64,000 bases of DNA from Limisoma sp963601185. Lineage in GTDB: Bacteria > Bacteroidota > Bacteroidia > Bacteroidales > Muribaculaceae. The stretch is taken from positions 1 through 64,000 of the forward strand of contig CAVCEE010000012.1 of the NCBI GenBank assembly GCA_963601185.1. The letters are read 5' to 3'. Shown here piece after piece: positions 50,309 through 58,634 of the stretch. Position 1 is the stretch's first letter. Each line of letters starts with the position of its first letter. The position numbers were made by a program, and so were the translations under genes. Below the pieces are notes generated by a model. The model was not told the origin of the DNA. It did not search any database and was given only the letters and a program-made list of their open reading frames with translations.

Positions 50309-52054
50309 TTAAATGCCGAGTTCCTTGGCGATGCGCGCGATTTTCTCGTCGGCGCGAGCCTCGGTGGCCTTGTATTCGTCAGCCGATTTCAGTGTGTCGT
50401 GAACCTCGAGGTAGAACTTGATTTTAGGCTCTGTGCCTGAAGGACGGATTGACACCTTTGTGCGGTCTTCTGTGAAGTACTGAAGTACGTTTGATGTGGC
50501 AGGCATATCGAGTTTCTTCACTTCGCCGGTCTTGGTGTTGGTTTCGGTGAGAGCCTGGAAGTCGCGCACGATAACCACGTCAGAACCGTCGATAGACTTA
50601 GGTGGATTTTCGCGGAACTGCTTCATCAGGGCGATGATCTCCTCTGCGCCAGATTTGCCCTTGCGCACCAAAGAAATGCCCTTTTCGCGAGAAAAACCGT
50701 AGGTCATGTAGAGGTCGATGAGCATATCGGTCATATTCAAGCCCTTGTCCTTTGCCCACGCTGCAATCTCTGCCATCAATGAGATAGCGGAAACAGAGTC
50801 TTTGTCGCGGACAAAATCCTCAGCAAGGAAGCCGTAACTCTCTTCGCCGCCGCCGAGGTAGCGAGCCTTGCCTTCGTTCTCACGCATCACGTTGGCGATC
50901 CATTTGAAGCCGGTGAAGCAGTCGTACATCTTGATGTGCTGTGCTTCAGCAATCGAGCGGATTGTTTCAGTAGTAACGATGGTCTTTACGATATATTCGT
51001 TGCCGGTGAGGCGACCGAGTTCTGTGTTGCGAGTCATCAGATAGTAGAGGAAAATCAATACAATCTGGTTGCCGTTGATGAGTTTGTATTCGCCGTCGTT
51101 GTCGCGGATAACCAAGCCGATGCGGTCAGCGTCAGGGTCGGAAGCCATAACCATCTCCGCACCTGTCTCTTTTGCCTTTGCAATGCCCATTGCCATTGCT
51201 GACGGCTCTTCTGGGTTAGGTGATGCAACGGTAGGGAAGTCGCCACTGAGCACTTCCTGTTCCGGCACGCCGATGATGTTGGTGAAGCCGAAATTGGCAA
51301 GTGAGCGAGGGATGAGTTTCAAGCCGGTGCCGTGGATAGGGGTGTAGACAATCTTCATATCGCTGTGCTTCTTGATGGCCTCAGGACTCAGAGAGAGTTC
51401 CTTGATTTTGTCAAGGAAGATTTTGTCCACTTCCTCGCCGATGATTTCAATCTTCGACTTGTCGCCTTCAAACTTGATGTCGGCAACGTCGGTAACCTCG
51501 TTCACGTATTTGATGGTGTTCACATCGTGTGGGGCAATCATCTGCGCACCGTCGTTCCAATATGCCTTGTAGCCGTTGTATTCCTTAGGGTTGTGGGATG
51601 CGGTGATGATTACACCGCTCTGGCAACCGAAGTGGCGGATGGCAAACGACATTTCCGGGGTAGGACGGCAAGAGTCGAACAGATAAACTTTGATGCCGTT
51701 GGCAGAGAAGATGTCGGCAACGATTTCTGCAAACTTGCGGCTATTGTTGCGCACGTCGTGACCTACGACAACCTTGATTTCAGGAAGGTCTTTGAACGCA
51801 ACCTTGAGGTAGTTTGATAAACCTTGTGTTGCAGCGCCGACAGTGTATATGTTCATACGGTTAGAACCTGCGCCCATAATGCCGCGCAGACCGCCTGTGC
51901 CGAATTCGAGGTCCTTGTAGAACGATTCGATGAGTTCAGTCTTGTCTTCGCTGTCGAGCATTGCCTTTACGGCTGCTCTTGTCTCTTCATCGTAAGCCGG
52001 AGAAAGCCATTTTTCGGCTTTTTCGGTTACTTGTTTCAGGAGTTCGTTATCCAT
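50309..52054 (-). CDS. phosphoglucomutase/phosphomannomutase family protein
   Basis: 581 residues from the ATG at 52054. Interconverts hexose 1- and 6-phosphates, linking glycolysis with polysaccharide and nucleotide-sugar synthesis. Active-site phosphoserine loop GVIITASHNPKEYNGYK, Mg2+ loop ASDPDADRIG, sugar-binding GGEESYG, and the C-terminal phosphate-binding RPSGTEPKIKFY are all visible. The length matches the larger phospho-sugar mutases of Bacteroidota. A 75-nt untranslated leader with a small hairpin precedes it. Confidence 0.96.
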   Translation of the reverse strand: MDNELLKQVTEKAEKWLSPAYDEETRAAVKAMLDSEDKTELIESFYKDLEFGTGGLRGIMGAGSNRMNIYTVGAATQGLSNYLKVAFKDLPEIKVVVGHDVRNNSRKFAEIVADIFSANGIKVYLFDSCRPTPEMSFAIRHFGCQSGVIITASHNPKEYNGYKAYWNDGAQMIAPHDVNTIKYVNEVTDVADIKFEGDKSKIEIIGEEVDKIFLDKIKELSLSPEAIKKHSDMKIVYTPIHGTGLKLIPRSLANFGFTNIIGVPEQEVLSGDFPTVASPNPEEPSAMAMGIAKAKETGAEMVMASDPDADRIGLVIRDNDGEYKLINGNQIVLIFLYYLMTRNTELGRLTGNEYIVKTIVTTETIRSIAEAQHIKMYDCFTGFKWIANVMRENEGKARYLGGGEESYGFLAEDFVRDKDSVSAISLMAEIAAWAKDKGLNMTDMLIDLYMTYGFSREKGISLVRKGKSGAEEIIALMKQFRENPPKSIDGSDVVIVRDFQALTETNTKTGEVKKLDMPATSNVLQYFTEDRTKVSIRPSGTEPKIKFYLEVHDTLKSADEYKATEARADEKIARIAKELGI

Positions 52055-52129
52055 AATATTTAGGTTTTTTAGTATTATTGTTCTGTTGTTGATGTGCGGA
52101 AAAGACGGCACGAGCCGTCCTGTCGCATA

Positions 52130-52161
52130 CAAATTTATTATAAATAGTTGACTGAGCCAAA
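52130..52161 (-). promoter_or_regulatory. promoter of the phosphohexomutase gene
   Basis: Minus strand TTTG (52161-52158), 20-nt spacer, TAAATTTG (52137-52130). A GACGGC/GCCGTC hairpin (52104-52119) lies in the leader. Confidence 0.75.
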
Positions 52162-52183
52162 GATGTTGGCAAAATAGTGCAAT

Positions 52184-52426
52184 TTATTTTTGCTCCTTTT
52201 CGCGGTTGCGCTGCGGCAGTTGCTCTTCGTTGTCGCGCTCTTCGCGGAGACGCTCTTTCTTCTTCAGCACGAAGTGGAGTAGCACAATGACAACGAGCGA
52301 AACTCCCAACACTCCGAAGTATTGCAGATACTTGCCGGCAACAACCTGCTGACGGCCGATGTAGGCCATTGCGAGCAGATAAACGAGGAGAATCAGCGGT
52401 AGCCAAGTGGATTTTTTAGTTTTCAT
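52184..52426 (-). CDS. small membrane protein
   Basis: 80 residues, no family recognised. Two hydrophobic segments (about 8-24 and 34-53: WLPLILLVYLLAMAYIG, YFGVLGVSLVVIVLLHFVL) followed by a long charged tail of Lys, Arg, Glu and Gln (ERLREERDNEEQLPQRNREK). The start overlaps the exonuclease gene's end by 11 nt, so they are co-transcribed. Confidence 0.72.
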   Translation of the reverse strand: MKTKKSTWLPLILLVYLLAMAYIGRQQVVAGKYLQYFGVLGVSLVVIVLLHFVLKKKERLREERDNEEQLPQRNREKEQK

Positions 52427-53057
52427 CGTCGGTTTTGATTACTTTGTATTTTGATTCTTCAGGGGTGAAAGCCTCGCTGAGCAGACGACGGTAGATGCGG
52501 ATGCACGCCCATGCGTCGATGGCGGCATACGCCATCTGCGCCTCGGTGAGTTCGGCGGCGTCCCAGTTCGACAGTTGCTGCGATTTGGAAATCTTCATGT
52601 CGAAAAGTATCGCGTAGATTTTCTGTAGGCTCGAGCATCCGAAATGATAGTCGGGCACAAGTTTCTGAAGGTCGATAAATCCCTGCGGCTTAAATTTGTA
52701 GTTGTGCGCCATAACGGAGAAGTCGTCGTGGAGCGACAGCCCGATTTTCGGGATGTCGGCAGATTCCATAATTTCGCGGAGCGGCTCGAGGTCGTCAAAC
52801 TTGCGCACGCGAAACAGAAAGCACACGTCGTCGGCTGAAATCTGAATCAGCGACACGTGGATGGGCACGCCTTTCTTGAAGGTGGGCTTCGACTCGGTGT
52901 CGAAACCGAGAATGGGATATTTTTTCAGTATTTCTACCGCCCTCTTTGCCTCCGCTGACGTGTTGACCACCTTGATGGTCCCCGGAAATTCAACCCGCGG
53001 CAATTCGGCTATCTGTTCTTTGGTTATCGTTAACGTGTAATTGTTATTGTGGGTCAT
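52416..53057 (-). CDS. 3'-5' exonuclease, DEDDy family (RNase D-like)
   Basis: 213 residues from the ATG at 53057; an in-frame ATG 33 nt upstream is possible. Exo I DxE in LGFDTESKPTFKKG, exo II Asp in GLSLHDDFSVM, exo III YxxxD in MAYAAIDAWACIRIY. This fits a ribonuclease D/Werner-type nuclease without an HRDC domain. It probably trims RNA or DNA 3' ends. Its stop overlaps the small membrane protein gene by 11 nt. Confidence 0.92.
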   Translation of the reverse strand: MTHNNNYTLTITKEQIAELPRVEFPGTIKVVNTSAEAKRAVEILKKYPILGFDTESKPTFKKGVPIHVSLIQISADDVCFLFRVRKFDDLEPLREIMESADIPKIGLSLHDDFSVMAHNYKFKPQGFIDLQKLVPDYHFGCSSLQKIYAILFDMKISKSQQLSNWDAAELTEAQMAYAAIDAWACIRIYRRLLSEAFTPEESKYKVIKTDDEN

Positions 53058-53175
53058 TGAACTTTCGAAATTTGTTGCAAAAATAATCAAGTTGTTTTGA
53101 ATTTAGAGGATGTTTTGGCTTTTATTAAGCCGTGGAGTTTACTTTTTCCGTATGCTTGTATTAACTTTGTGGATT

Positions 53176-54099
53176 ATGAAAGAGATGATTTCACGACTTA
53201 AATATTTAACACTCATTGTGCTTCCGTTTTTGCTGGCATCGTGCTTCACCGGCATTGAAAACACGGGGCGCATTTCCGACCGCACGGTGGCAAAGGTGAA
53301 GGCCAATAAGACGACTGCCGAGGAGGCGTTTTTCGACACCGTTCAGCCGCAGCAGTTCTCGGCGTGGCGCAATGGAAAGCGGCTATATGTGTCAAGCAAC
53401 GACATCCGCCTGGTGCTTCGTCCGGCTGTCGACTCGCTGAAGGGTAGCACGTTTGTCTATGAAGGGATGGAAACGCTGCGAGAGATTGACAACACCGACG
53501 AGATGGTGCTCTTGTTTGCTTCCGACGGCACAACCTACCGCTACGAGACTGGCAAGACTCTTGACGAACTCAACCGGCTCAAGGCCGACTATATAGTGCC
53601 GTTTCTCACGGACGTAGACTATGTGGCGCACGTCGACTCGATGCTCCGCGGCAGAAAACTGTATCTGAGGACATCGGTGTGGCGGCATCCCAATGGCGAA
53701 ATCGACAACGGTCTGCGCTATGTGCCTGTCGTTGTGACAGGTGTAACGCCGGGAGATGCAGTCTATCCGTTTTATGTGGCGTTCGACTATGAAGGGCGCA
53801 AAAGTGGCGTGTTTATGTCGTCGCCAACATCGTCGGTGCGCAATATGACTTTTGACAAACTCTTCTCCTTCAGCGATATCCGCGACAGTCACAAGCAGAT
53901 TAGCGATGAGGTGTGGCAACTGGTCACCCAAGGCAAGGTGAAGAGCGGGATGACCAAGGAGGAATGCTCACTTGCGCTCGGCGCGCCGCAGTCGGTCGAC
54001 AGGATGGCTTCGTATGCCGGATTGGTGGAGCGTTGGGTGTACGACAACGGTGTGTATCTCATCTTTTCGGACGGCGTACTTGAAAGGTTCAGACAATGA
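53176..54099 (+). CDS. hypothetical lipoprotein with a BamE-like C-terminal segment
   Basis: 307 residues from the ATG at 53176; the frame extends upstream but the lipoprotein signal (LPFLLASC, Cys22) starts here. The middle is beta-rich and unrecognised. The C-terminal 60 residues (VTQGKVKSGMTKEECSLALGAPQSVD, then RWVYDNGVYLIFSDGVLERF) resemble the SmpA/BamE fold found in envelope lipoproteins. Overlaps the metallo-beta-lactamase-fold gene by 4 nt (ATGA), so the two are coupled. Confidence 0.65.
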   Translation: MKEMISRLKYLTLIVLPFLLASCFTGIENTGRISDRTVAKVKANKTTAEEAFFDTVQPQQFSAWRNGKRLYVSSNDIRLVLRPAVDSLKGSTFVYEGMETLREIDNTDEMVLLFASDGTTYRYETGKTLDELNRLKADYIVPFLTDVDYVAHVDSMLRGRKLYLRTSVWRHPNGEIDNGLRYVPVVVTGVTPGDAVYPFYVAFDYEGRKSGVFMSSPTSSVRNMTFDKLFSFSDIRDSHKQISDEVWQLVTQGKVKSGMTKEECSLALGAPQSVDRMASYAGLVERWVYDNGVYLIFSDGVLERFRQ

Positions 54100-54857
54100 T
54101 CGAAGTGGAATTTCTCGGTACGGGCACGTCAACGGGAGTGCCTCAGTTGGGTTGCACTTGCGAGGTGTGCCGCTCTGCCGACCCTCGCGACAAGCGGTTG
54201 CGCTGCTCTGCCGTAGTGCGCACGCAGGGCGTGAGTCTGCTGATTGACTGCGGTCCTGATTTCCGCCAGCAGATGCTCCGTGCTTCCGATTTGCATCTGG
54301 ATGCTTTGTTGATTACCCACAGCCACTATGACCATGTGGGCGGAATGGACGATCTTCGTCCGTACTGCCGGAATGGGGCGTTTCCTGTCTATGCGCAGCC
54401 CAATGTGCTTGCCGACATCCGTTCGCGCATACCTTACTGCTTTTTGGAACATCTCTATCCGGGTGTGCCTACCTTCGACTTGCATCCGCTACAGGGCGAG
54501 AAGTTTATGGTCAAAGAGGTGGAGATTGAGCCGTTGCTGGTGATGCACTACAAGTTGCCGGTGTTTGGCTACCGCATCGACAATCTTGCCTATATCACCG
54601 ATGCCAAGACCGTCCCAGAGGAAACAATAGAGAAAATTAAAGGCATCGACACTTTGATAATCAACGCACTGCGGTTTAAGCCTCACATGTCGCACATGAG
54701 CCTGGAGGAAACCTTGGCGGTTATCGACCGAGTCAAGCCTCGGAGAGCGTATCTCATCCACGAGAGCGACGGCATCGGGCGGCATGCTGTCACGTCAAAG
54801 CAGTTGCCAGAGAGCGTGGAATTGGCTTTCGACACGGAGATTATCCGTGTGCCATAA
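54096..54857 (+). CDS. MBL-fold metallohydrolase (PhnP-like)
   Basis: 253 residues, cytoplasmic. Metal ligands HSHYDHVGGMDD, later a central His in VMHYKLPVFGY and the Asp in YITDAKT. The N-terminus VEFLGTGTSTGVPQLGCTCEVC is typical of the PhnP/Elac-like branch; its Cys residues may bind structural zinc. Probably a phosphodiesterase on a nucleotide-like substrate. Its ATG overlaps the preceding TGA. Confidence 0.92.
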   Translation: MIEVEFLGTGTSTGVPQLGCTCEVCRSADPRDKRLRCSAVVRTQGVSLLIDCGPDFRQQMLRASDLHLDALLITHSHYDHVGGMDDLRPYCRNGAFPVYAQPNVLADIRSRIPYCFLEHLYPGVPTFDLHPLQGEKFMVKEVEIEPLLVMHYKLPVFGYRIDNLAYITDAKTVPEETIEKIKGIDTLIINALRFKPHMSHMSLEETLAVIDRVKPRRAYLIHESDGIGRHAVTSKQLPESVELAFDTEIIRVP

Positions 54858-54877
54858 AGCCGGTGACGACTGCCTGA

Positions 54878-54909
54878 TTTGAATTTTTGCCCATTTTTGA
54901 GTATCTTCG
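54878..54909 (+). promoter_or_regulatory. lepA promoter
   Basis: TTTG (54878-54881), 20-nt spacer, TATCTTCG (54902-54909); the ATG at 54928 is 18 nt later. Confidence 0.65.
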
Positions 54910-54927
54910 CACTATAATTGAAAATAG

Positions 54928-56715
54928 ATGAATCACATAAGGAATTTTTGCATCATAGCGCATATCGACCACGGCAAAAGTACGCTTGCCGACCGTCTTC
55001 TTGAATACACCAAAACTGTGTCGGGAAAAGACCTTCAGGCTCAGGTGCTTGATGATATGGACCTCGAACGCGAGAGGGGTATCACCATCAAGAGCCACGC
55101 CATCCAGATGGCTTACCGCCATAAGGATGAGGATTTTGTGCTCAATCTAATTGACACTCCAGGACACGTCGACTTCTCCTATGAGGTGTCGCGCTCTATT
55201 GCCGCGTGTGAGGGTGCGTTGCTGATTGTCGATGCGTCGCAGGGCATTCAGGCGCAGACCATATCCAACCTCTATATGGCTATCGACAATGATTTGGAAA
55301 TCATTCCGGTAATCAACAAGGTAGACCTCGACAGCGCGAAGCCCGACGAGGTGGAGGACCAGATTGTGGAACTGCTCGGCTGCGACCGCGAGGATGTGAT
55401 TCGTGCCAGCGGAAAGACCGGTATCGGTGTGCCTGAGATTTTGGAGGCTATCGTGGAGCGCATTCCTGCGCCAACGGGCGACCCCAACGCTCCGCTTCAG
55501 GCGTTGATTTTCGATTCGGTGTTTAACCCATTCCGTGGCATCATCGCTTATTTCAAGATTGTCAACGGCAAAATCAGCAAGAACGATTTCGTGAAGTTTG
55601 TCAACACTGGCAAGCAGTATAACGCCGAAGAAATTGGTGTGCTGAAACTCAACCTTTCGCCGTGCAGCGAACTGTCGGCGGGCAACGTGGGTTATATCAT
55701 CAGCGGCATCAAGACGTCGCGAGAGGTGAAGGTGGGCGACACGATTACGCATGTCGACAATCCTTGCGACAAGGCAATCGAAGGATTTCAAGAGGTGAAG
55801 CCGATGGTCTTCGCAGGTGTCTATCCTATTGAGACTGAGGATTTCGAGAATCTGCGCACGTCGTTGGAAAAACTCCAACTCAACGATGCCTCACTCACAT
55901 TCCAGCCGGAATCGTCGGTGGCATTGGGCTTCGGCTTCCGTTGCGGCTTCCTTGGCTTGCTTCACATGGAGATTGTGCAGGAACGCTTGGGACGCGAGTT
56001 TGATATGGACGTGATTACCACTGTGCCAAACGTGTCGTACAAGGTGTTTGACAAGAAGGGTAACGAGATAGAGGTGCACAACCCGTCGGGGTTGCCTGAA
56101 CCTACGCTGATAGAAAAGATTGAAGAGCCGTATATCCGCGCGTCGATTATCACCACAGCCGACTTTATCGGTCCTATAATGACGCTTTGCCTTGGCAAAC
56201 GCGGTGAATTGGTGAAGCAGGACTTCATTTCGGGCAACCGTGTGGAACTGGTGTTCGACATGCCGTTGGGTGAGATTGTGATCGACTTCTACGACAAGTT
56301 GAAGAGCATCTCAAAAGGCTATGCGTCGTTCGACTATCATCTGCACGATTTCCGCGAGTCGAAACTCGTGAAACTTGATATTCTGCTCAACGGCGAGTCG
56401 GTCGATGCCTTGAGTACGCTGACCCACGTGGACAACAGCGTTGCTTTCGGTCGTCGTATGTGCGAGAAACTCAAGGAACTCATCCCGCGCCAGCAATTCG
56501 ACATCGCCATCCAGGCAGCCATCGGTGCGAAGATTATAGCCAGAGAGACCATCAAGGCGGTGCGCAAGGACGTGACGGCAAAGTGCTATGGTGGCGACAT
56601 CAGTCGTAAGCGTAAACTGTTGGAGAAGCAGAAGAAAGGAAAGAAGCGAATGAAGCAGATTGGTTCTGTGGAAGTACCTCAGAAGGCTTTCCTTGCCGTT
56701 CTTAAACTCGATTGA
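54928..56715 (+). CDS. lepA: elongation factor 4
   Basis: 595 residues. Ribosome-dependent GTPase acting on stalled or misplaced ribosomes. G1 AHIDHGKST, G2 ERERGIT, G3 DTPGHVDF, G4 NKVDLDSA; the C-terminal domain ends in KKRMKQIGSVEVPQKAFLAVLKLD, the LepA hallmark. Monocistronic with its own promoter. Length matches the family exactly. Confidence 0.98.
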   Translation: MNHIRNFCIIAHIDHGKSTLADRLLEYTKTVSGKDLQAQVLDDMDLERERGITIKSHAIQMAYRHKDEDFVLNLIDTPGHVDFSYEVSRSIAACEGALLIVDASQGIQAQTISNLYMAIDNDLEIIPVINKVDLDSAKPDEVEDQIVELLGCDREDVIRASGKTGIGVPEILEAIVERIPAPTGDPNAPLQALIFDSVFNPFRGIIAYFKIVNGKISKNDFVKFVNTGKQYNAEEIGVLKLNLSPCSELSAGNVGYIISGIKTSREVKVGDTITHVDNPCDKAIEGFQEVKPMVFAGVYPIETEDFENLRTSLEKLQLNDASLTFQPESSVALGFGFRCGFLGLLHMEIVQERLGREFDMDVITTVPNVSYKVFDKKGNEIEVHNPSGLPEPTLIEKIEEPYIRASIITTADFIGPIMTLCLGKRGELVKQDFISGNRVELVFDMPLGEIVIDFYDKLKSISKGYASFDYHLHDFRESKLVKLDILLNGESVDALSTLTHVDNSVAFGRRMCEKLKELIPRQQFDIAIQAAIGAKIIARETIKAVRKDVTAKCYGGDISRKRKLLEKQKKGKKRMKQIGSVEVPQKAFLAVLKLD

Positions 56716-56737
56716 TGCCGATTCCCCACTTTTTGTG

Positions 56738-56764
56738 GAAATTGGGGAATGTTTCCCCAATTTG
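56738..56764 (+). terminator. lepA 3' hairpin
   Basis: AAATTGGGGAA (56739-56749) pairs TTCCCCAATTT (56753-56763), 11 bp perfect with a 3-nt loop, 23 nt past the lepA stop. No long T run follows, so termination is uncertain. Confidence 0.5.
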
Positions 56765-56910
56765 TGGTGTGGAATGCAGTGTGTGGAATTGTGGTGGCGG
56801 AAGCCCTAATCAATGCGATAAATTGCCCTATTTGTGGGTAGAAATGTTGGCGATACACAAAAATAGGTATCAAAAGCAGTGATAAATGAGAAAATTACCA
56901 TAAAAATGCG

Positions 56911-57030
56911 ATTGTGGAAACAGTCTGACGATAGTACCTTTGCATCGTAAGGATTTAAATTTGTTAATCATAATTGCGTAACATGGTTAAGCCAAAAACT
57001 CCCGGCGAAGTGATTTCGCTGGGAGTTTTG
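56911..57030 (+). ncRNA. candidate small RNA or attenuated leader
   Basis: ATTG (56911-56914), 20-nt spacer, TACCTTTG (56935-56942) form a promoter. A stem with AAAACTCCC/GGGAGTTTT flanks at 56994-57030 and is followed by a T-containing tail. A transcript from about 56949 would be about 80 nt. It could be an independent RNA or an attenuator ahead of the sigma factor gene. Confidence 0.4.
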
Positions 57031-57060
57031 CTGTTATTGTGGTTGGCTATAAGTGGATAA
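56983..57060 (+). CDS. possible 25-residue membrane microprotein
   Basis: ATG to TAA: MVKPKTPGEVISLGVLLLLWLAISG is too long to treat as a motif; its C-terminal half (from LGVLLL) is strongly hydrophobic. No clear ribosome-binding site, and the hairpin at 56994-57030 lies inside it. Recorded as a weak candidate that may simply be the terminator read as codons. Confidence 0.2.
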   Translation: MVKPKTPGEVISLGVLLLLWLAISG

Positions 57061-57157
57061 CGACTTTGGCACATAATTTGTTTATTGTAATGGTGATTTT
57101 TAGGTACGAAAATAAACGCAACGATAAATTAGAGTAAATTGGCCCTTGGCGGCCGCA

Positions 57158-57670
57158 ATGTATTTAAGTATGGACGAAAGTTTGAATGAACGGCTTTTAG
57201 GATTGCAGGATAATCTCGGCAGCTTCGCAATGTCATTGACATTGAACAGAGAAGAGGCTGAGGATTTGATGCAGGAAACCAATCTGAAGGTTTTGGACAA
57301 TCACGACAAATATGTTGACAACACCAACTTCAGCGGTTGGGTGTTTACGATTATGCGTAACATCTTTATCAACAACTACCGCCGCGCAGTGCGCAGCAAG
57401 ACGCTGGTCGACACTACCGACGACCTTTATCATCTTAATATGCCGCAGTCGTCGGGTTATGATTCGCCCGACGTGGCATACAACGTGAAGGAAATCTCGG
57501 CTGTAATTAATTCTTTCAGTGAGGACTATCGCCAGCCGTTCTCGATGTATGTGGCAGGCTATAAATATGAAGAAATTGCCGAGAAGATGAACATTCCGTT
57601 GGGTACGGTCAAGAGCCGTATCTTCTTTGCCCGCAAGCGGCTCAAAGCCATCCTCGGAGGCTCCAACTAA
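57158..57670 (+). CDS. ECF-type RNA polymerase sigma factor
   Basis: About 170 residues; ATG at 57158 or 57170. Region 2 is NREEAEDLMQETNLKVLDN with the WVFTIMRNIFINNYRR stretch for -10 recognition; region 4 helix-turn-helix is YKYEEIAEKMNIPLGTVKSRIFFARKRL. No anti-sigma factor is adjacent on either side. It ends with a GC-rich terminator. Its regulon is not evident. Confidence 0.9.
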   Translation: MYLSMDESLNERLLGLQDNLGSFAMSLTLNREEAEDLMQETNLKVLDNHDKYVDNTNFSGWVFTIMRNIFINNYRRAVRSKTLVDTTDDLYHLNMPQSSGYDSPDVAYNVKEISAVINSFSEDYRQPFSMYVAGYKYEEIAEKMNIPLGTVKSRIFFARKRLKAILGGSN

Positions 57671-57699
57671 GAAATTTAAGGAGAAATAATTGTCTTGTC

Positions 57700-57736
57700 G
57701 CCACGTCCCCGTTCGGGGGCGTGGCATTTGTTTTTT
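57700..57736 (+). terminator. terminator of the sigma factor gene
   Basis: GCCACG-CCCC / GGGG-CGTGGC hairpin with a TTCG-type loop followed by a T6 tract, 30 nt after the stop. Confidence 0.88.
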
Positions 57737-57792
57737 GGGGGATTGCACTACGTCAAGGCGTCGGCGGATGCGGTGGGGTGGGGCGGAAATGC

Positions 57793-57830
57793 AACAACGG
57801 CTTGTTGAACTGATTCAACAAGCCGTTGTT
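57793..57830 (-). terminator. 17-bp perfect hairpin after the DUF4295 gene
   Basis: AACAACGGCTTGTTGAA (57793-57809) and TTCAACAAGCCGTTGTT (57814-57830) form a perfect 17-bp stem with a 4-nt loop. It is 26 nt past the DUF4295 stop on the minus strand. A canonical T run is lacking. Confidence 0.7.
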
Positions 57831-57856
57831 TATTGATAGGAAAAATATATTCGGAA

Positions 57857-58006
57857 TTACTTGAGAGCTTCCTTAACAGCATCGTTCAGTACCATTTCTT
57901 CTTTGAAGACATAGGCACCTGTTTTCGGTGACTTCACAGCCTTGATAATTTTGCTGTAAGTACGTCCTTCACCTGTTTGGAGGGTTGCGACTGTTTTCTT
58001 TGCCAT
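57857..58006 (-). CDS. DUF4295 small protein
   Basis: 49 residues, ATG at 58006: MAKKTVATLQTG, then SKIIKAVKSPKTGAYVFKEEMV and NDAVKEALK at the end. A small basic protein always linked to the L28-L33 pair in Bacteroidota, possibly ribosome-associated. It is 12 nt after rpmG. In related genomes ftsY follows; here the transcription unit ends. Confidence 0.9.
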   Translation of the reverse strand: MAKKTVATLQTGEGRTYSKIIKAVKSPKTGAYVFKEEMVLNDAVKEALK

Positions 58007-58018
58007 AGCTGTATACTA

Positions 58019-58207
58019 TTATTTGATTTCTTTGTGAACTGTTACACGTTTAAGGATTGGGTTGTATTTCTTCAACTCCAAACGCTCTGTAGTATTCTTG
58101 CGGTTTTTAGTAGTGATGTAGCGAGAAGTACCCGGCATACCGCTGTCTTTGTGCTCAGTGCATTCGAGAATGACTTGCACTCTGTTACCTTTTGCTTTCT
58201 TTGCCAT
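58019..58207 (-). CDS. rpmG: 50S ribosomal protein L33
   Basis: 62 residues: MAKKAKGNRVQVILECTEH, YITTKNRKNT and NPILKRVTVHKEIK match L33. Only one Cys is present, so it is the zinc-free form (the zinc form has four). Between rpmB and the DUF4295 gene (1 nt after rpmB). Confidence 0.96.
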   Translation of the reverse strand: MAKKAKGNRVQVILECTEHKDSGMPGTSRYITTKNRKNTTERLELKKYNPILKRVTVHKEIK

Positions 58208-58208
58208 T

Positions 58209-58463
58209 TTATTCTACTGTTTTAATGCTTGTTAAGTAACCTTTTTCAGCTGCTTGCTTGATTGCAGCGTTAAGACCGATTTTGTTGATAGTACGGAGTC
58301 CTGCTGCAGACACAGTAAGACGAATCCAAATCTGCTGCTCAACCCAGAAGAATTTTCTGTTGAAAAGGTTGACCTCAAATTTGCGCTTTGTTCTTCTCTT
58401 TGAGTGAGAAACATTATTACCTACGGCCGCTTTTCTGCCTGTAATTTGACAAACTTTTGACAT
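58209..58463 (-). CDS. rpmB: 50S ribosomal protein L28
   Basis: 84 residues: CQITGRKAAVGNNVSHSKRRTKR, then WVEQQIWIRLTVSAAGLRTI, typical of L28. First gene of the rpmB-rpmG-DUF4295 unit. A TTACTTTG element on the minus strand lies about 60 nt upstream. Confidence 0.97.
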   Translation of the reverse strand: MSKVCQITGRKAAVGNNVSHSKRRTKRKFEVNLFNRKFFWVEQQIWIRLTVSAAGLRTINKIGLNAAIKQAAEKGYLTSIKTVE

Positions 58464-58634
58464 GGCTATAATTAATTTTTTTAATTTTCAATTGATTATC
58501 CTCAAAACAGAGTGCAAAGTAAGCGATTTTTTGAATACTAACCAAATTTTTCTGTTATTTTTCAAAAAATAATGCTCGTTTTCAGCATTTTCCTTTCTCC
58601 GTGGGCACTCCGTGGGCGGCGGAATCGCGCGGTG

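Larger units (their letters stand above)
56716..57157. other. 442-nt gene-poor stretch with a candidate small transcript
   Basis: No conventional gene is present. It holds an 11-bp perfect palindrome just after lepA (56739-56763), a promoter-like pair (56911-56942), a terminator-like hairpin (56994-57030) and a 25-codon open frame across that hairpin (56983-57060). About 57060-57157 shows no clear signal other than the leader of the sigma factor gene. Confidence 0.6.
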
